A stretch of DNA of 64,000 nt. Origin: Pedobacter cryoconitis. Its GTDB lineage: Bacteria; Bacteroidota; Bacteroidia; Sphingobacteriales; Sphingobacteriaceae. The stretch is from positions 1 through 64,000 of the forward strand of contig NZ_QLLR01000008.1 in the NCBI RefSeq assembly GCF_003259615.1, given 5' to 3'. The notes under the pieces are model-generated. The model had not been told where the DNA came from and ran no database searches. It saw only the letters and a program-made list of their open reading frames with translations. This document shows, piece by piece, positions 1 through 9,170 of the stretch; position 1 is the stretch's first letter, and each line of letters begins with the position of its first letter. The position numbers and the translations under genes are program-made.

Positions 1-71
1 AACAGAGAAGTTAAGCCCACCAGAGCCGATGGTACTGCGGTAACACGTGGGAGAGTAGGTCGGTGCCAAAT
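1..71 (+). rRNA. rrf: 5S ribosomal RNA, 3' part (cut by window start)
   Basis: The first 71 bases are identical to the 3' part of the complete 5S rRNA at 1732-1845 (offset 1774), including the GTGGGAGAGTAGGTCGGTGC block. This is probably the end of an rRNA operon whose 16S and 23S genes lie upstream of the window. A terminator hairpin follows directly. Confidence 0.93.
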
Positions 72-79
72 CTTAAAGA

Positions 80-108
80 AAGCCTGTAGGAAACTACAGG
101 CTTTTCTT
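80..108 (+). terminator. Intrinsic terminator after the first 5S rRNA
   Basis: AGCCTGTAG, a GAAA loop and CTACAGGCT form a perfect 9-bp stem followed by TTTCTTG. The same element recurs after the second 5S copy with one compensating G-U pair. Confidence 0.9.
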
Positions 109-208
109 GTTTACAGGCATTTTTATAAGACATTTCTGATTGATACCGCTTGTTTATAAACCTTTTTGATGATGGGTACGCCTTTCTGTTGATACCTTTC
201 TACCAGCT

Positions 209-1471
209 CTAAATTCGCTTTTTTAGTCTAAGCAATACAACATGCTTATCATTTCCTCTATATATCTCGATCAATAATTGTTTTCCATTGCGCTCTTTCA
301 GCATTTCTGTCAGATCATTCAGCTTATAATGTATAACACTGGCGAAGTTTATCGCCGTAATTTCATCATTTACTTGTAGTCCTGCCTCCTCCGCAGGAGA
401 ACCAATTTCAATTCTTCCAATATAATACCGGTCCTTAATTCCTTGTAACACATAAATTTCAAGGCCAGACATGTCGTGCTCAAATTTTGGAACTTCATTA
501 TTATTCTTCTTCAGGTATATAGACCCACCTGTATAATCAAAAGTTACCACAAAATGCCGCAGTATATCTGAACCCAGGCTGCCATTCCGCGTTCTTCCTT
601 CCATCGTGGAGCGTCCAATATTATATTCTGGAAAGCCTGTAAGCACTTCCTTGAAGGTATAAGTTCCAAGTTTAATCTCGGCAACCCTACCCATGGAGCC
701 ATTAATGATACCGTTAATTCCAACACCAAGATTTGCAGAGATAGTTTTGGCAGGTAACGGAAATGGTTTATCATGGAGTGATTCCATCATTAACGGGTGG
801 CTTGAGCCATTATCAATCAGCAGATCGACAGGTATATCACCCAGTTCGTCGGTCTTTATTTGTGTAGACAGATAAGGTTTTCCACCTGTGATCTGTATCG
901 GAATACTTGTTCCTTTAGGTTCAATTTTCGCATCATGGGTATAAAATGTAAGTTTGTTTGTATAGTAATTGATTTTTACGCTGAAGCTGTTGAAAAAATA
1001 ATACCCAAGGATGCCATAAATTTTAATGCCAAGATAATTAGACAAATCGAAGATGTCTTTCTTAAAAATGGCTGTTGGTATATTTCTGATGGTGGCTTTA
1101 CCTATTTTGGCAGTAACATTTCTGGTTAAAACTGCTTCGATATTATCACCAAATCCATAACCCTGAACCTTTACGGTCTGTGCCTTTTTGAGGTCAAGAT
1201 TCTCCAGGAAAGTAGTGTCAGTGATAATCATTTGTGCCACACCTGTATCCAGCAGGAAATTGTAAGGGCCTTTGCCATTAATGTACACAGGAACGATAAT
1301 CAGGTTTTTAACTAGTACAAAAGGAATAGACTGTTTTTTACGGCTTCCGCTGAACTCAAATCTTTGGGCATAAATAGGAGAGGCTATCGCAAACAGCAGG
1401 TATAGGATGAAACCTCCGGTAAGCAATAACTTAGCATAGCTAATTTTCCTGGAGAGTCGTTGGATCATCAT
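209..1471 (-). CDS. Exported retropepsin-like aspartyl protease with C-terminal PDZ domain
   Basis: The product is about 420 residues. I place the start at the ATG at 1471, which opens MMIQRLSRK and an N-terminal hydrophobic stretch ending in ASPIYAQ, read as a signal peptide; an upstream in-frame ATG at 1534 would add 21 residues before it. Two tandem retropepsin-like lobes are visible: one with LLDTG (the catalytic Asp motif) and a second with LIDNGSS, where Asn replaces the usual Thr/Ser after the Asp. The C-terminal 90 residues look like a PDZ domain (GSPAEEAGLQVNDEI). It is probably a periplasmic or outer-membrane-facing peptidase of unknown substrate. It lies alone, antisense, between two 5S rRNA copies. 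Family call is confident; activity is inferred. Confidence 0.85.
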   Translation of the reverse strand: MMIQRLSRKISYAKLLLTGGFILYLLFAIASPIYAQRFEFSGSRKKQSIPFVLVKNLIIVPVYINGKGPYNFLLDTGVAQMIITDTTFLENLDLKKAQTVKVQGYGFGDNIEAVLTRNVTAKIGKATIRNIPTAIFKKDIFDLSNYLGIKIYGILGYYFFNSFSVKINYYTNKLTFYTHDAKIEPKGTSIPIQITGGKPYLSTQIKTDELGDIPVDLLIDNGSSHPLMMESLHDKPFPLPAKTISANLGVGINGIINGSMGRVAEIKLGTYTFKEVLTGFPEYNIGRSTMEGRTRNGSLGSDILRHFVVTFDYTGGSIYLKKNNNEVPKFEHDMSGLEIYVLQGIKDRYYIGRIEIGSPAEEAGLQVNDEITAINFASVIHYKLNDLTEMLKERNGKQLLIEIYRGNDKHVVLLRLKKRI

Positions 1472-1668
1472 TATACTGTTTATAATTTCCAGAAATATGC
1501 TTTTTGAAAAAATATAAGACAGATGCCACAGCAAATGCCGGGGAACGCTAAGCTTAGGAACAAGAAGTATATTTGGTTAGAAATTCTTTATATTAAATAT
1601 ACAAAAAATAATTGTTAAGCTAAGATTGAATAATTTGTTATTTATAGGGCTAATGCGATATTTTTAGC

Positions 1669-1676
1669 TATCTTTG
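1669..1676 (+). promoter_or_regulatory. Possible -7 element for the second 5S rRNA
   Basis: TATCTTTG matches the Bacteroidota -7 consensus TAnnTTTG and lies about 55 bp before the 5S start. No TTG or TTTG at the usual 19-21 bp upstream was found, so the assignment is weak. It would let this 5S be transcribed without an rRNA operon. Confidence 0.35.
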
Positions 1677-1731
1677 AGCCATCAATAAGACATAAAAACA
1701 TGAACTGCGATTGCAGGGAGTGTTCGAAAAT

Positions 1732-1845
<114 letters not shown>

Positions 1846-1853
1846 CTTAAAGA

Positions 1854-1882
1854 AAGCCTGTAGGAAACTGCAGGCTTTTCTT
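1854..1882 (+). terminator. Intrinsic terminator after the second 5S rRNA
   Basis: AGCCTGTAG, GAAA and CTGCAGGCT followed by TTTCTTG. It differs from the copy at 80-108 by a single base that turns an A-U into a G-U pair, so the stem is kept. Confidence 0.9.
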
Positions 1883-1931
1883 GTTTACAGCATTTTTTAT
1901 TTAAGACGGGAAATTATTAAAGCCAAATTGA

Positions 1932-4900
1932 TTACTTTAAAACTGTTAAAGTGCCCGAAAGGATTTTCCTTCCGTTTTTAGGATCTATCACGTAATAATA
2001 GACCCCCGCAGGTACATATTCCCCGTTATATTTCCCGTCCCAGTTCTTTGCAGCACCGGTTGCACTGTATACTTTTCCACCGTATCTGTTGAACACATTG
2101 ACAGTAGCCTGAGGATAACTGCTCAAATATTTAATATTCCATTCATCATTGATGCCGTCACCATTGGGAGTGAAGGTATTGGGGATTTCTGGATTCTGTA
2201 AGACGTGTACAAAAACATCATCTGTCGCAAAACATCCCTGGGCGGTTGTTACTGTCAGTTGATAAGTAATATCCCGTGAGGGTGAGGCGACGGGATTAAG
2301 TATATTATCCTTGTCCAGTCCTGTTGATGGGATCCATTTATAGCTTAAAGTTAAATCGGGTGAAGCAGTTACTGCCGCTGTCAATTGTACCTCTCTGCCT
2401 TCCAAAACCACCTGGTCTTTCCCGGCATCTACAGCTGGCGTACCAAAAACGATAATGTCCTGTGTTTTGGCAATTGAAGAGCAGCCATTGTCCGTCGTAA
2501 ATGAATAAGTTAAAGTATGTTTTCCTGTGCCTGCGGCATTAGGGTCAAACAGACCAGAAGCACTGACTCCGTCCCCGGTATAAGTACCCTTACCTGGTAA
2601 TTGGCCGGAAGCCTCTCTGCCCTGGGTGAGCTGAATGGGAGCGCTGGAACTGCATATTGATGTTGGTATGACATCGAAAACTACCTCGGGTACCGCCTGT
2701 AAAGTAATTGGGATAGTCTGTTCATCGATGCAGGAAAGCCCGGAATAAACCACCATTCGTACTTGGAATACTTTAGTGGCTGGGGTATTGAATACTGGAT
2801 ATAGGTGTTTGTATAACTTTGGGGTGGCATGCCGCAATCCAGGACTGTTGTCTGTTTCCACAACCGTGGGATTATTTTGCGCATCATAATACCAGTCAAT
2901 GCGGGTGATCTCGCCAAAATCTACTGTTGCGTGATCTTCAAATAAAACCTCTCTGCCACTACATAGCGCCGTACTGTTTTGCACGGTAAAACCGGCTTTT
3001 GGCGCACTGCCGTTTACGCGGAATGTTTTCGTCAGGGTACGGCCACAGCCATTTCTGAATACAGTCAGTTTGGTGAGGTATTCTCCGGTATGGGTATAAA
3101 CATGCTGTCCATCCCTTGTTGTAGCGGTTGGGTTCGCCGAACCGGGATCTCCAAAATCCCACAAATAAGTAATCTGGTTAGCTTCATCATCAGTAACTAT
3201 TGTTTTATTGTTAAATTTTGCTGAAGCATCCTTTAAACAAATATCAGGCATATCAAAATCCACTGCATCAGGTGGCATAATTACATTGAACTTCACAACA
3301 TTACTAATTAACTGTGTAATGGTGCAGCCAGAGTAGGATATAGTCCGGCGGTAGTATATGGTTTGCTGAATCAGGGGTGGGGTATAATCTTTAGCCATAG
3401 CCCCTGCAATGTCCTGGTAGGTAATTCCATCCGAAGAAGATTGCCACTGGTAAGTATAAGAATCGGTTCCTGCTACGATTGCACTTCCTTCAATCGGGTC
3501 AGGGTTTCCTTCCGTACAAAATGTCGTAGTCAGGGGAGCCTTAATTTCGTTTTGTATATTAGGCACGCCTACAGTTACATCACTTGTGGTAGAAAGATTA
3601 CCGTTATAATTACTTCCGGCCACCGGGCCGGAAATTCCTGTCTCATAAGAAGTGTTACTGCCGGGGAAAGCATTTAAAACAGGGGTAATTCTGCGGGCAG
3701 TATCAGCTAACGTCCGTGTAGGATCTAAATACAGAGCCTGAGCATTGCTTTTATAAATTCCTGCCTTCGTACCGCAAGGAATACTGGCGGTTAAAGTAAG
3801 CTGGACCTGATCGCCTGGAGAAATGTTAAAGTTCCCGAATAAGAGTTGGTTGGTATCTCCGCTAAGGTTGTTAACCGTGGCCGGTCCGCTGGAGTCTCCT
3901 GTATAAGTGACAGTTGCTGAACTGTACAAAAATCCAGGGGGAAGTTTCACCTGGATTTGCACACCTGCTGCTGTTCCCCCACCAGAATAATTAGTAGTAT
4001 TGATTTGATAGTTGACCGTAGCTCCGGCATATTGGATACCCGTGGGGGTGACACTGGTAATTACAGTATTGAGCTCGGGATAACAGAAAGAACCTCCTCC
4101 CTGTAAATAAGGCGGTAAACTCGAAATCGCAAAGGGAGCTGTGTGTCCATCCTGACCTTCAGCAGCAAAATTATGTGTTCCATGGATAAATCCTGCGGTA
4201 CCTTTCCCTACGTTCACATTGACTGAAGCAGGAGGAACAGAATAGAAGACTTCGCCACCACCACCACCACCACCCGGTCCACCGGCATTAGCTAACACAC
4301 TTCCTCCATTACCACCTTTGGCTTCAATAGTAAGGCTGGCTGAAGGATCAGGATTGGTAACTTTGATCAGGACCGTACCACCTGCACCACCACCACCGGC
4401 CGCATCAAAATCATCATTGGCCTGCGCGGCATATCCTGAACCTCCATTTGACAGGATTTTACCTGTACCTGTAATTCGGCCAGCATTAATCACGATGATC
4501 CCACCCCCGAATCCTCCTCTTGAACCGTCTCCTGCACCAGCACCCCCGCCGCCACCCATAATCAACCTGCTCAATTCTGGAGTTAGTGGGTCATAATTTG
4601 CCGATCCCGGTCTTCCGCCATTTGGGAAAGAACCTGGGGCATTTAAGGCGGAAGCGCCATTACCACCTACGCCAGCTGCACCTCCATTGCCGCCGCCGCC
4701 GCCGCCTGCATTAAATTCATTTCCACCACCGCCAGCATTGCCGGGTGCTCCTTTGCCATAGGAGCCCACTGGCAGCCCTTCAGTTGGATTGGTCACCTGG
4801 TTAATAAAATTTACCACATATATTGGTGTACCGGCAATACCTTCCCCTTTGCTGGAACCGCTGCTGTCTGCGAATGTGACATAGTTTCCAATCAAATTGT

Positions 4901-5630
4901 TCTTTGAAACAACTTTTGGCCTTAATCCGCCTCGAAATCCACCAGCGGAGACATCTATTTGAAAACCACTCAAGTTCATCGTGCCCGATACATTGTATGC
5001 GATGACTCCTCCTATTTCTCCATTAAACGGGGAAGTATAGATATTCTGAGCTAATGTTAGGTTAGAATACTGAGGAACCCGGATAACCTGAAATTTCCTT
5101 CTCCCACGATTGGGAGTTGCATCTTCATTGGTATAAGCATTAACGGTGCCTTTTCCTGCCCCGGCTCCTCTAAAATTTAAAACGCCTCCGCTAAGGGGAA
5201 CAGCATTGTTAGCAATTACATATTCAAACTTGCCAGTATTGCTTAGGCTGGTATAGCCTGTACCACCGAGCCCGTCATTCCCTGCTTTGTCATTATTTGA
5301 ACCGTAAAAAGCATCATTGGTATACTGTATGGTTGCATCCTGCATTTGGATAATCAATAACATATCACCGGCACGGATGGGGGTAATGCCATAACTTAAA
5401 TAAGTATAGGTCTGACTGGGCACTGCGCCGAGCGCTATACTTTTAGCTCCTGCTGGTAAGCTCACACCTCGCTTCGGCGGAAAATAAGTATTCATTGTAC
5501 TGGAATAATTTGTTGATCCAAACGGATGGGAAACAATTGCTGGTCCGTCCAGACCGGGTGTACCACAGATTTGTGCCTGTAGTGCTGAACATAAAAAAAA
5601 CAGCAATAAAAGTAGAGGTATTCTTTTCAT
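1932..5630 (-). CDS. Giant secreted multidomain protein with T9SS type B (gliding-motility) C-terminal domain
   Basis: The product is 1232 residues. It starts with a clear signal peptide (MKRIPLLLLLFFLCSALQAQ). Residues about 270-480 form a glycine-rich region with poly-Gly runs. About 520-650 resembles a DUF11-type beta domain and about 690-790 an Ig-like domain (YTYQWQSSSDG). PKD-like domains follow (YLWDFGDPGS at about 830), and a further Ig/PKD-like module lies at about 1070-1140. The last ~85 residues (IPNTFTPNGDGINDEWNI ... VFNRYGGKVY ... AGVYYYVI) are the gliding-motility-associated type B sorting domain, which sends proteins through the type IX secretion system to the cell surface. 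Function is probably adhesive or structural; no enzymatic motif was seen. It stands alone. Confidence 0.9.
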   Translation of the reverse strand: MKRIPLLLLLFFLCSALQAQICGTPGLDGPAIVSHPFGSTNYSSTMNTYFPPKRGVSLPAGAKSIALGAVPSQTYTYLSYGITPIRAGDMLLIIQMQDATIQYTNDAFYGSNNDKAGNDGLGGTGYTSLSNTGKFEYVIANNAVPLSGGVLNFRGAGAGKGTVNAYTNEDATPNRGRRKFQVIRVPQYSNLTLAQNIYTSPFNGEIGGVIAYNVSGTMNLSGFQIDVSAGGFRGGLRPKVVSKNNLIGNYVTFADSSGSSKGEGIAGTPIYVVNFINQVTNPTEGLPVGSYGKGAPGNAGGGGNEFNAGGGGGGNGGAAGVGGNGASALNAPGSFPNGGRPGSANYDPLTPELSRLIMGGGGGAGAGDGSRGGFGGGIIVINAGRITGTGKILSNGGSGYAAQANDDFDAAGGGGAGGTVLIKVTNPDPSASLTIEAKGGNGGSVLANAGGPGGGGGGGEVFYSVPPASVNVNVGKGTAGFIHGTHNFAAEGQDGHTAPFAISSLPPYLQGGGSFCYPELNTVITSVTPTGIQYAGATVNYQINTTNYSGGGTAAGVQIQVKLPPGFLYSSATVTYTGDSSGPATVNNLSGDTNQLLFGNFNISPGDQVQLTLTASIPCGTKAGIYKSNAQALYLDPTRTLADTARRITPVLNAFPGSNTSYETGISGPVAGSNYNGNLSTTSDVTVGVPNIQNEIKAPLTTTFCTEGNPDPIEGSAIVAGTDSYTYQWQSSSDGITYQDIAGAMAKDYTPPLIQQTIYYRRTISYSGCTITQLISNVVKFNVIMPPDAVDFDMPDICLKDASAKFNNKTIVTDDEANQITYLWDFGDPGSANPTATTRDGQHVYTHTGEYLTKLTVFRNGCGRTLTKTFRVNGSAPKAGFTVQNSTALCSGREVLFEDHATVDFGEITRIDWYYDAQNNPTVVETDNSPGLRHATPKLYKHLYPVFNTPATKVFQVRMVVYSGLSCIDEQTIPITLQAVPEVVFDVIPTSICSSSAPIQLTQGREASGQLPGKGTYTGDGVSASGLFDPNAAGTGKHTLTYSFTTDNGCSSIAKTQDIIVFGTPAVDAGKDQVVLEGREVQLTAAVTASPDLTLSYKWIPSTGLDKDNILNPVASPSRDITYQLTVTTAQGCFATDDVFVHVLQNPEIPNTFTPNGDGINDEWNIKYLSSYPQATVNVFNRYGGKVYSATGAAKNWDGKYNGEYVPAGVYYYVIDPKNGRKILSGTLTVLK

Positions 5631-5784
5631 TCTTTACTGAGCGTATCCATAGATTTTGAATGAAATTAATGATAAGATTTATAATTATAGTGTTTTATTA
5701 ACAAATTCATTTACAGCGATATATGTGTTTTATTTTAATGGCAAATGCTAAAACATTATAGTAAATAAAACCCCCGGAAATAAT

Positions 5785-5856
5785 CATTAAGATATATTGA
5801 AATCATTTATCTTAATGGTTGAATCTTTCCAGGGTTTTCAATTTCTCAACCATTAA
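5785..5856 (-). repeat. Overlapping inverted repeats sharing one arm
   Basis: The segment 5808-5822 can pair either with 5785-5794 (perfect 10-bp CATTAAGATA / TATCTTAATG) or with 5846-5856 (perfect 11-bp TTAATGGTTGA / TCAACCATTAA). The two hairpins are mutually exclusive. They lie at and just past the stop codon of the small gene ending at 5853. No T-run follows, so this is not an ordinary intrinsic terminator. Confidence 0.6.
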
Positions 5857-6122
5857 CACGGTGCTTTACCCACCACATATACAGCCCTTGTGAATGGAGG
5901 TTGTGCTTTTTGTGCTATGAAAAAATTGGATAGATAAGTCCGTACATTATTGGATAAAGGGCTTACTGGTCTTCCAGGGCCAGTATTTGATTTAATTGCG
6001 CAGAGCCTACACCCATCTGGACAAGGTGCCACAGCAGTAAGATCCAAAGGATTATAAAGGGTATAGCTAATGCTCGAATTCGGGTCACCTGACCCGTTAT
6101 ACAAATACCATGCTTTTGCCAT
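5853..6122 (-). CDS. Small hypothetical protein with CPDGCRLCAI cysteine motif
   Basis: I place the start at the ATG at 6122 (MAKAWYLYNGSGDP...), giving 89 residues; the open frame continues to 6215, but the extra N-terminus looks unconserved and basic. There is no signal peptide or membrane segment. The centre carries CPDGCRLCAIKS and the product ends in GKAPC. I believe similar short proteins beginning MAxAWY and containing a CxxxCxxC-like core occur in Sphingobacteriales, but this is memory, not a search. Function unknown. It lies between the T9SS protein and gap, followed by paired inverted repeats. Confidence 0.65.
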   Translation of the reverse strand: MAKAWYLYNGSGDPNSSISYTLYNPLDLTAVAPCPDGCRLCAIKSNTGPGRPVSPLSNNVRTYLSNFFIAQKAQPPFTRAVYVVGKAPC

Positions 6123-6397
6123 AATAAAGATTCTTTTATAAATCAAAAAGACATCAAAAAACTTTAATTCACGCCTACTCTTTCCATGGTTTTCGGCTGC
6201 TCCATAATTAACCATTTTATAGTATTAATTTACGAATACATGTGCTGTTTTGCTAGGGTCAAAGTTTACAATCTGCTATGATCCTGATTTTAAACCCTTA
6301 TCATTCAGCTACTCTATAAACTGGATGTAAAACAATGAAATATCATAAGTTAAGCCCAAAGAATATACCTAGTTTTGTGCCGTCAATTGAAAATGAA

Positions 6398-7390
6398 ATG
6401 AAATTAGCAATTAATGGTTTTGGCAGGATAGGACGTATATTTTTACGGACTGCTCTGGAAAAAAATATCAATGTGGTCGCTATTAACGATCTTGGTGATC
6501 CGGCAACTTTAGCGCACCTGTTTAAATATGATACCGTTCACCGTGGTTTCAAAGGAGAGGTGACTTTTGATGAAGAAGCGCTGATTATTAACGGAAAACG
6601 AATTAACGTTTACCGCGAAGCCCAACCAGAGAATCTTCCCTGGAAAGCTTTAGACATAGACATCGTACTGGAATCTACGGGTAAATTTACAACCAGAACA
6701 GGAGCAGGCAAACATTTGCTGGCTGGTGCTAAACAAGTACTCATCTCTGCCCCGGCAGACAAAGACATTCCTATGTTTGTACTGGGCGTGAATGATTCGG
6801 CACTGGACTTAAGTGCTGAGATCATTTCTAACGCTTCCTGTACCACAAACAATGTAGCACCAATGGTAAAGATCCTCGATGATAAATGGGGGATTCTTGA
6901 CGGTTATATTACCACGATACATTCCATGACTGGTGATCAGAACCTCCATGACGCACCACATAAAGATTTAAGAAGAGCAAGAGCTGCCTCTGCCTCGATT
7001 ATACCTACCAGTACAGGAGCTGCAAAAGCAATTACCAATATTTTCCCTCACCTGGAAGGTAAACTGGGAGGAGCAGGTATTCGTGTTCCGGTATTAAACG
7101 GTTCATTGACTGATTTTACCTGTATCCTTAAAGAGAAAGCTACGATAGAAGAAATCAATGCAGCTTTTAAATCGGCTGCTGAAAATGAAATGAAAACTGT
7201 ACTGGAATATACAGAAGACCCGATTGTCTCCGTAGATATTCTGGATAATCAGCATTCTTGTATTTTTGATGCACAACTTACCTCTATTGTTGGTGATCTG
7301 GTTAAAGTAGTAGGCTGGTATGACAATGAATCCGGTTATTCCGCAAGATTGGTTGACCTGGTCCTTAAAATTTCAGAAAATCATGATTAG
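6398..7390 (+). CDS. gap: Glyceraldehyde-3-phosphate dehydrogenase (paralogue 1)
   Basis: Catalyses oxidation of glyceraldehyde 3-phosphate to 1,3-bisphosphoglycerate in glycolysis or the reverse in gluconeogenesis. The Rossmann start [18 protein letters not shown] and the catalytic SNASCTTN (Cys148 counted from the chosen start) are present. The start at 6398 gives 330 residues, the family length; the frame extends 21 codons upstream to 6335 with atypical sequence. The second, normally conserved cysteine of the active-site loop (CTTNC) is Asn here (CTTNN), unlike the second gap at 47060-48061. It is followed by an overlapping GNAT gene and then pgk, which fits a triose-phosphate role. Confidence 0.95.
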   Translation: MKLAINGFGRIGRIFLRTALEKNINVVAINDLGDPATLAHLFKYDTVHRGFKGEVTFDEEALIINGKRINVYREAQPENLPWKALDIDIVLESTGKFTTRTGAGKHLLAGAKQVLISAPADKDIPMFVLGVNDSALDLSAEIISNASCTTNNVAPMVKILDDKWGILDGYITTIHSMTGDQNLHDAPHKDLRRARAASASIIPTSTGAAKAITNIFPHLEGKLGGAGIRVPVLNGSLTDFTCILKEKATIEEINAAFKSAAENEMKTVLEYTEDPIVSVDILDNQHSCIFDAQLTSIVGDLVKVVGWYDNESGYSARLVDLVLKISENHD

Positions 7391-7820
7391 AAGAATTTCA
7401 CCGGCAGAGACACTGCACCTGAGAAGTACCGTATTATGGGGCAACAGGCCTCTGGCAGATTGTGGCCTGGCTACTGATGCTGTAGAAAATGGATTTCACC
7501 TGGGCTGTTTTGAAGATGACAGGCTGGTTTCTATCGGTACATTTATCCCTGAAAATTATAAAGAAAAAGGAGACGGAGGTTTCAGGCTGCGCGCTATGGC
7601 TACTGATCCGGCCTATACCGGGCGTGGTTTTGGCGCAGAACTAATAAAATTTGCAATCAATGAGCTGAGATCGGTTCATGCTTCTTATATTTGGTGTAAT
7701 GCAAGGACTGTCGCTGTAGGTTTTTACAGCAGACTAGGGTTTGAAGTCATTTCTGAGGAATTCGAAATTCCAGGAGTCGGCCCGCATTTTGATATGTTTA
7801 GCCAAATAGCCGAAAAATAA
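7383..7820 (+). CDS. GNAT-family N-acetyltransferase
   Basis: 145 residues starting MIRRISPAETLHLRS at the ATG 7383, which overlaps the end of gap by 8 bp, so translation is probably coupled. The frame is open further upstream inside gap but only the 7383 start gives a normal GNAT N-terminus. The acetyl-CoA binding motif A is visible as MATDPAYTGRGFGAELIKFA, followed by a C-terminal NARTVAVGFYSRLGFEVI. Small-molecule or protein acetylation; substrate unknown. Related GNAT proteins of this compact type resemble ElaA/PhnO-like enzymes. Confidence 0.88.
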   Translation: MIRRISPAETLHLRSTVLWGNRPLADCGLATDAVENGFHLGCFEDDRLVSIGTFIPENYKEKGDGGFRLRAMATDPAYTGRGFGAELIKFAINELRSVHASYIWCNARTVAVGFYSRLGFEVISEEFEIPGVGPHFDMFSQIAEK

Positions 7821-7831
7821 ATTTATAACGT

Positions 7832-7873
7832 GAAAGTTGTGATTCATCGTTGATGATGCGCATGACTTTTTTT
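7832..7873 (+). terminator. Probable intrinsic terminator between the GNAT gene and pgk
   Basis: An imperfect hairpin centred on CATC-GTT-GATG with outer AAAG / CTTT pairing is followed by seven T residues at 7866-7873. It has bulges, so strength is uncertain. It would separate gap-GNAT from pgk. Confidence 0.45.
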
Positions 7874-7896
7874 AACACCTAAAAATTAGATACAAG

Positions 7897-9090
7897 ATGA
7901 AAACAATTGACCAATGTGATTTCAAGGATAAGAAAGCTTTAGTACGGGTAGATTTTAATGTGCCCCTGGATAAGGATTTCAACATCACAGATGATAAAAG
8001 AATGCGGGCTGCATTACCAACAATCACTAAGATTTTGAATGATGGTGGTTCTGTGATTTTAATGTCACACCTGGGCCGCCCAAAAGGAGGTCCTGAAAAT
8101 CAATTTTCACTGAAACATATTTTAGGTGATTTATCAAGAATGCTTGATCTTGAAGTTAAATTTGCTGATGATTGTATTGGTGCTTCTGCTGTTGATGCCG
8201 CAAGAAACCTTGTTCCGGGACAGGTTTTATTGTTAGAAAACCTTCGCTTTTACAAAGAAGAAGAAAAAGGAGATAAAGATTTTGCAGCTAAACTTGCGAA
8301 ATTAGGCGATGTATATGTAAATGACGCTTTTGGTACAGCACACCGTGCACATGCTTCCACTTCAATTATTGCTGAGTTTTTCCCTACAGAAAAATACTTT
8401 GGTTACCTGATGGCTGAAGAACTGAAAAATGCAGAGAAAATTAACCACCATGCAGAGAAGCCTTTCACTGCGATTATGGGCGGCGCGAAAGTATCAGACA
8501 AAATCCTTTTAATTGAGAGCTTACTTGAAAAAGTAGATAACCTGATTATTGGTGGTGGTATGGCTTATACTTTCAGTAAAGCACAAGGTGGTGAAATCGG
8601 TACTTCTTTATTGGAAGCTGACCGTATGGAACTTTGTTTGCAATTGCTGGAAAAAGCGAAAGCAAAAGGCGTAAATATCATTTTACCTCTGGATACTGTT
8701 ATCGCAGATAAATTTGACAATAACGCTGAAAAGAAAAATGTTGATGCAGGTCATATCCCTGCAGACTGGATGGGACTGGATATTGGCCCTAAATCAGTTG
8801 AACTTTTCTCTGAAGTAATTAAAAAATCAAAAACGTTATTATGGAACGGTCCGATGGGCGTTTTCGAAATGGCTAATTTTGAGCAAGGTACGCGCGCAGT
8901 TGCCAATGCAGTTGTAGCGGCTACCAAAGAAAATGGTGCATTTTCTTTAATTGGTGGTGGTGACTCTGCTGCTGCAATTGCTAAATTCAACCTGGAAGAT
9001 GAAGTGAGCTATGTTTCTACCGGTGGTGGTGCATTGCTTGAATATATGGAAGGTAAAGAACTACCTGGTGTTAAGGCTATTAACGGATAA
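7897..9090 (+). CDS. pgk: Phosphoglycerate kinase
   Basis: 397 residues, the usual length. Transfers the phosphate of 1,3-bisphosphoglycerate to ADP in glycolysis. Family landmarks are the N-terminal [13 protein letters not shown], the substrate-binding SHLGRPKG, the hinge [10 protein letters not shown], and the C-terminal nucleotide-binding [12 protein letters not shown] with [19 protein letters not shown]. It lies 76 bp after the GNAT gene and is followed by a strong terminator, so it is likely a transcription unit of its own or the distal part of the gap unit. Confidence 0.97.
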   Translation: MKTIDQCDFKDKKALVRVDFNVPLDKDFNITDDKRMRAALPTITKILNDGGSVILMSHLGRPKGGPENQFSLKHILGDLSRMLDLEVKFADDCIGASAVDAARNLVPGQVLLLENLRFYKEEEKGDKDFAAKLAKLGDVYVNDAFGTAHRAHASTSIIAEFFPTEKYFGYLMAEELKNAEKINHHAEKPFTAIMGGAKVSDKILLIESLLEKVDNLIIGGGMAYTFSKAQGGEIGTSLLEADRMELCLQLLEKAKAKGVNIILPLDTVIADKFDNNAEKKNVDAGHIPADWMGLDIGPKSVELFSEVIKKSKTLLWNGPMGVFEMANFEQGTRAVANAVVAATKENGAFSLIGGGDSAAAIAKFNLEDEVSYVSTGGGALLEYMEGKELPGVKAING

Positions 9091-9133
9091 GGTTAAAGCC
9101 AATAAAATTTCCACAGGATTACGATCCTTTTTG

Positions 9134-9160
9134 AAGGCCGCTTTTTAAAGCGGCCTTTTT
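9134..9160 (+). terminator. Intrinsic terminator after pgk
   Basis: AAGGCCGCTTT and AAAGCGGCCTT form a strong GC-rich stem followed by TTT. It isolates pgk from the downstream dcw cluster. Confidence 0.9.
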
Positions 9161-9170
9161 GCATGTATAG

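Noticed and set aside
4318-4596. Proline-rich open frame antisense to the T9SS protein
   Set aside because: It is the reverse complement of the glycine-rich region (Gly codons read as Pro), a composition artefact.
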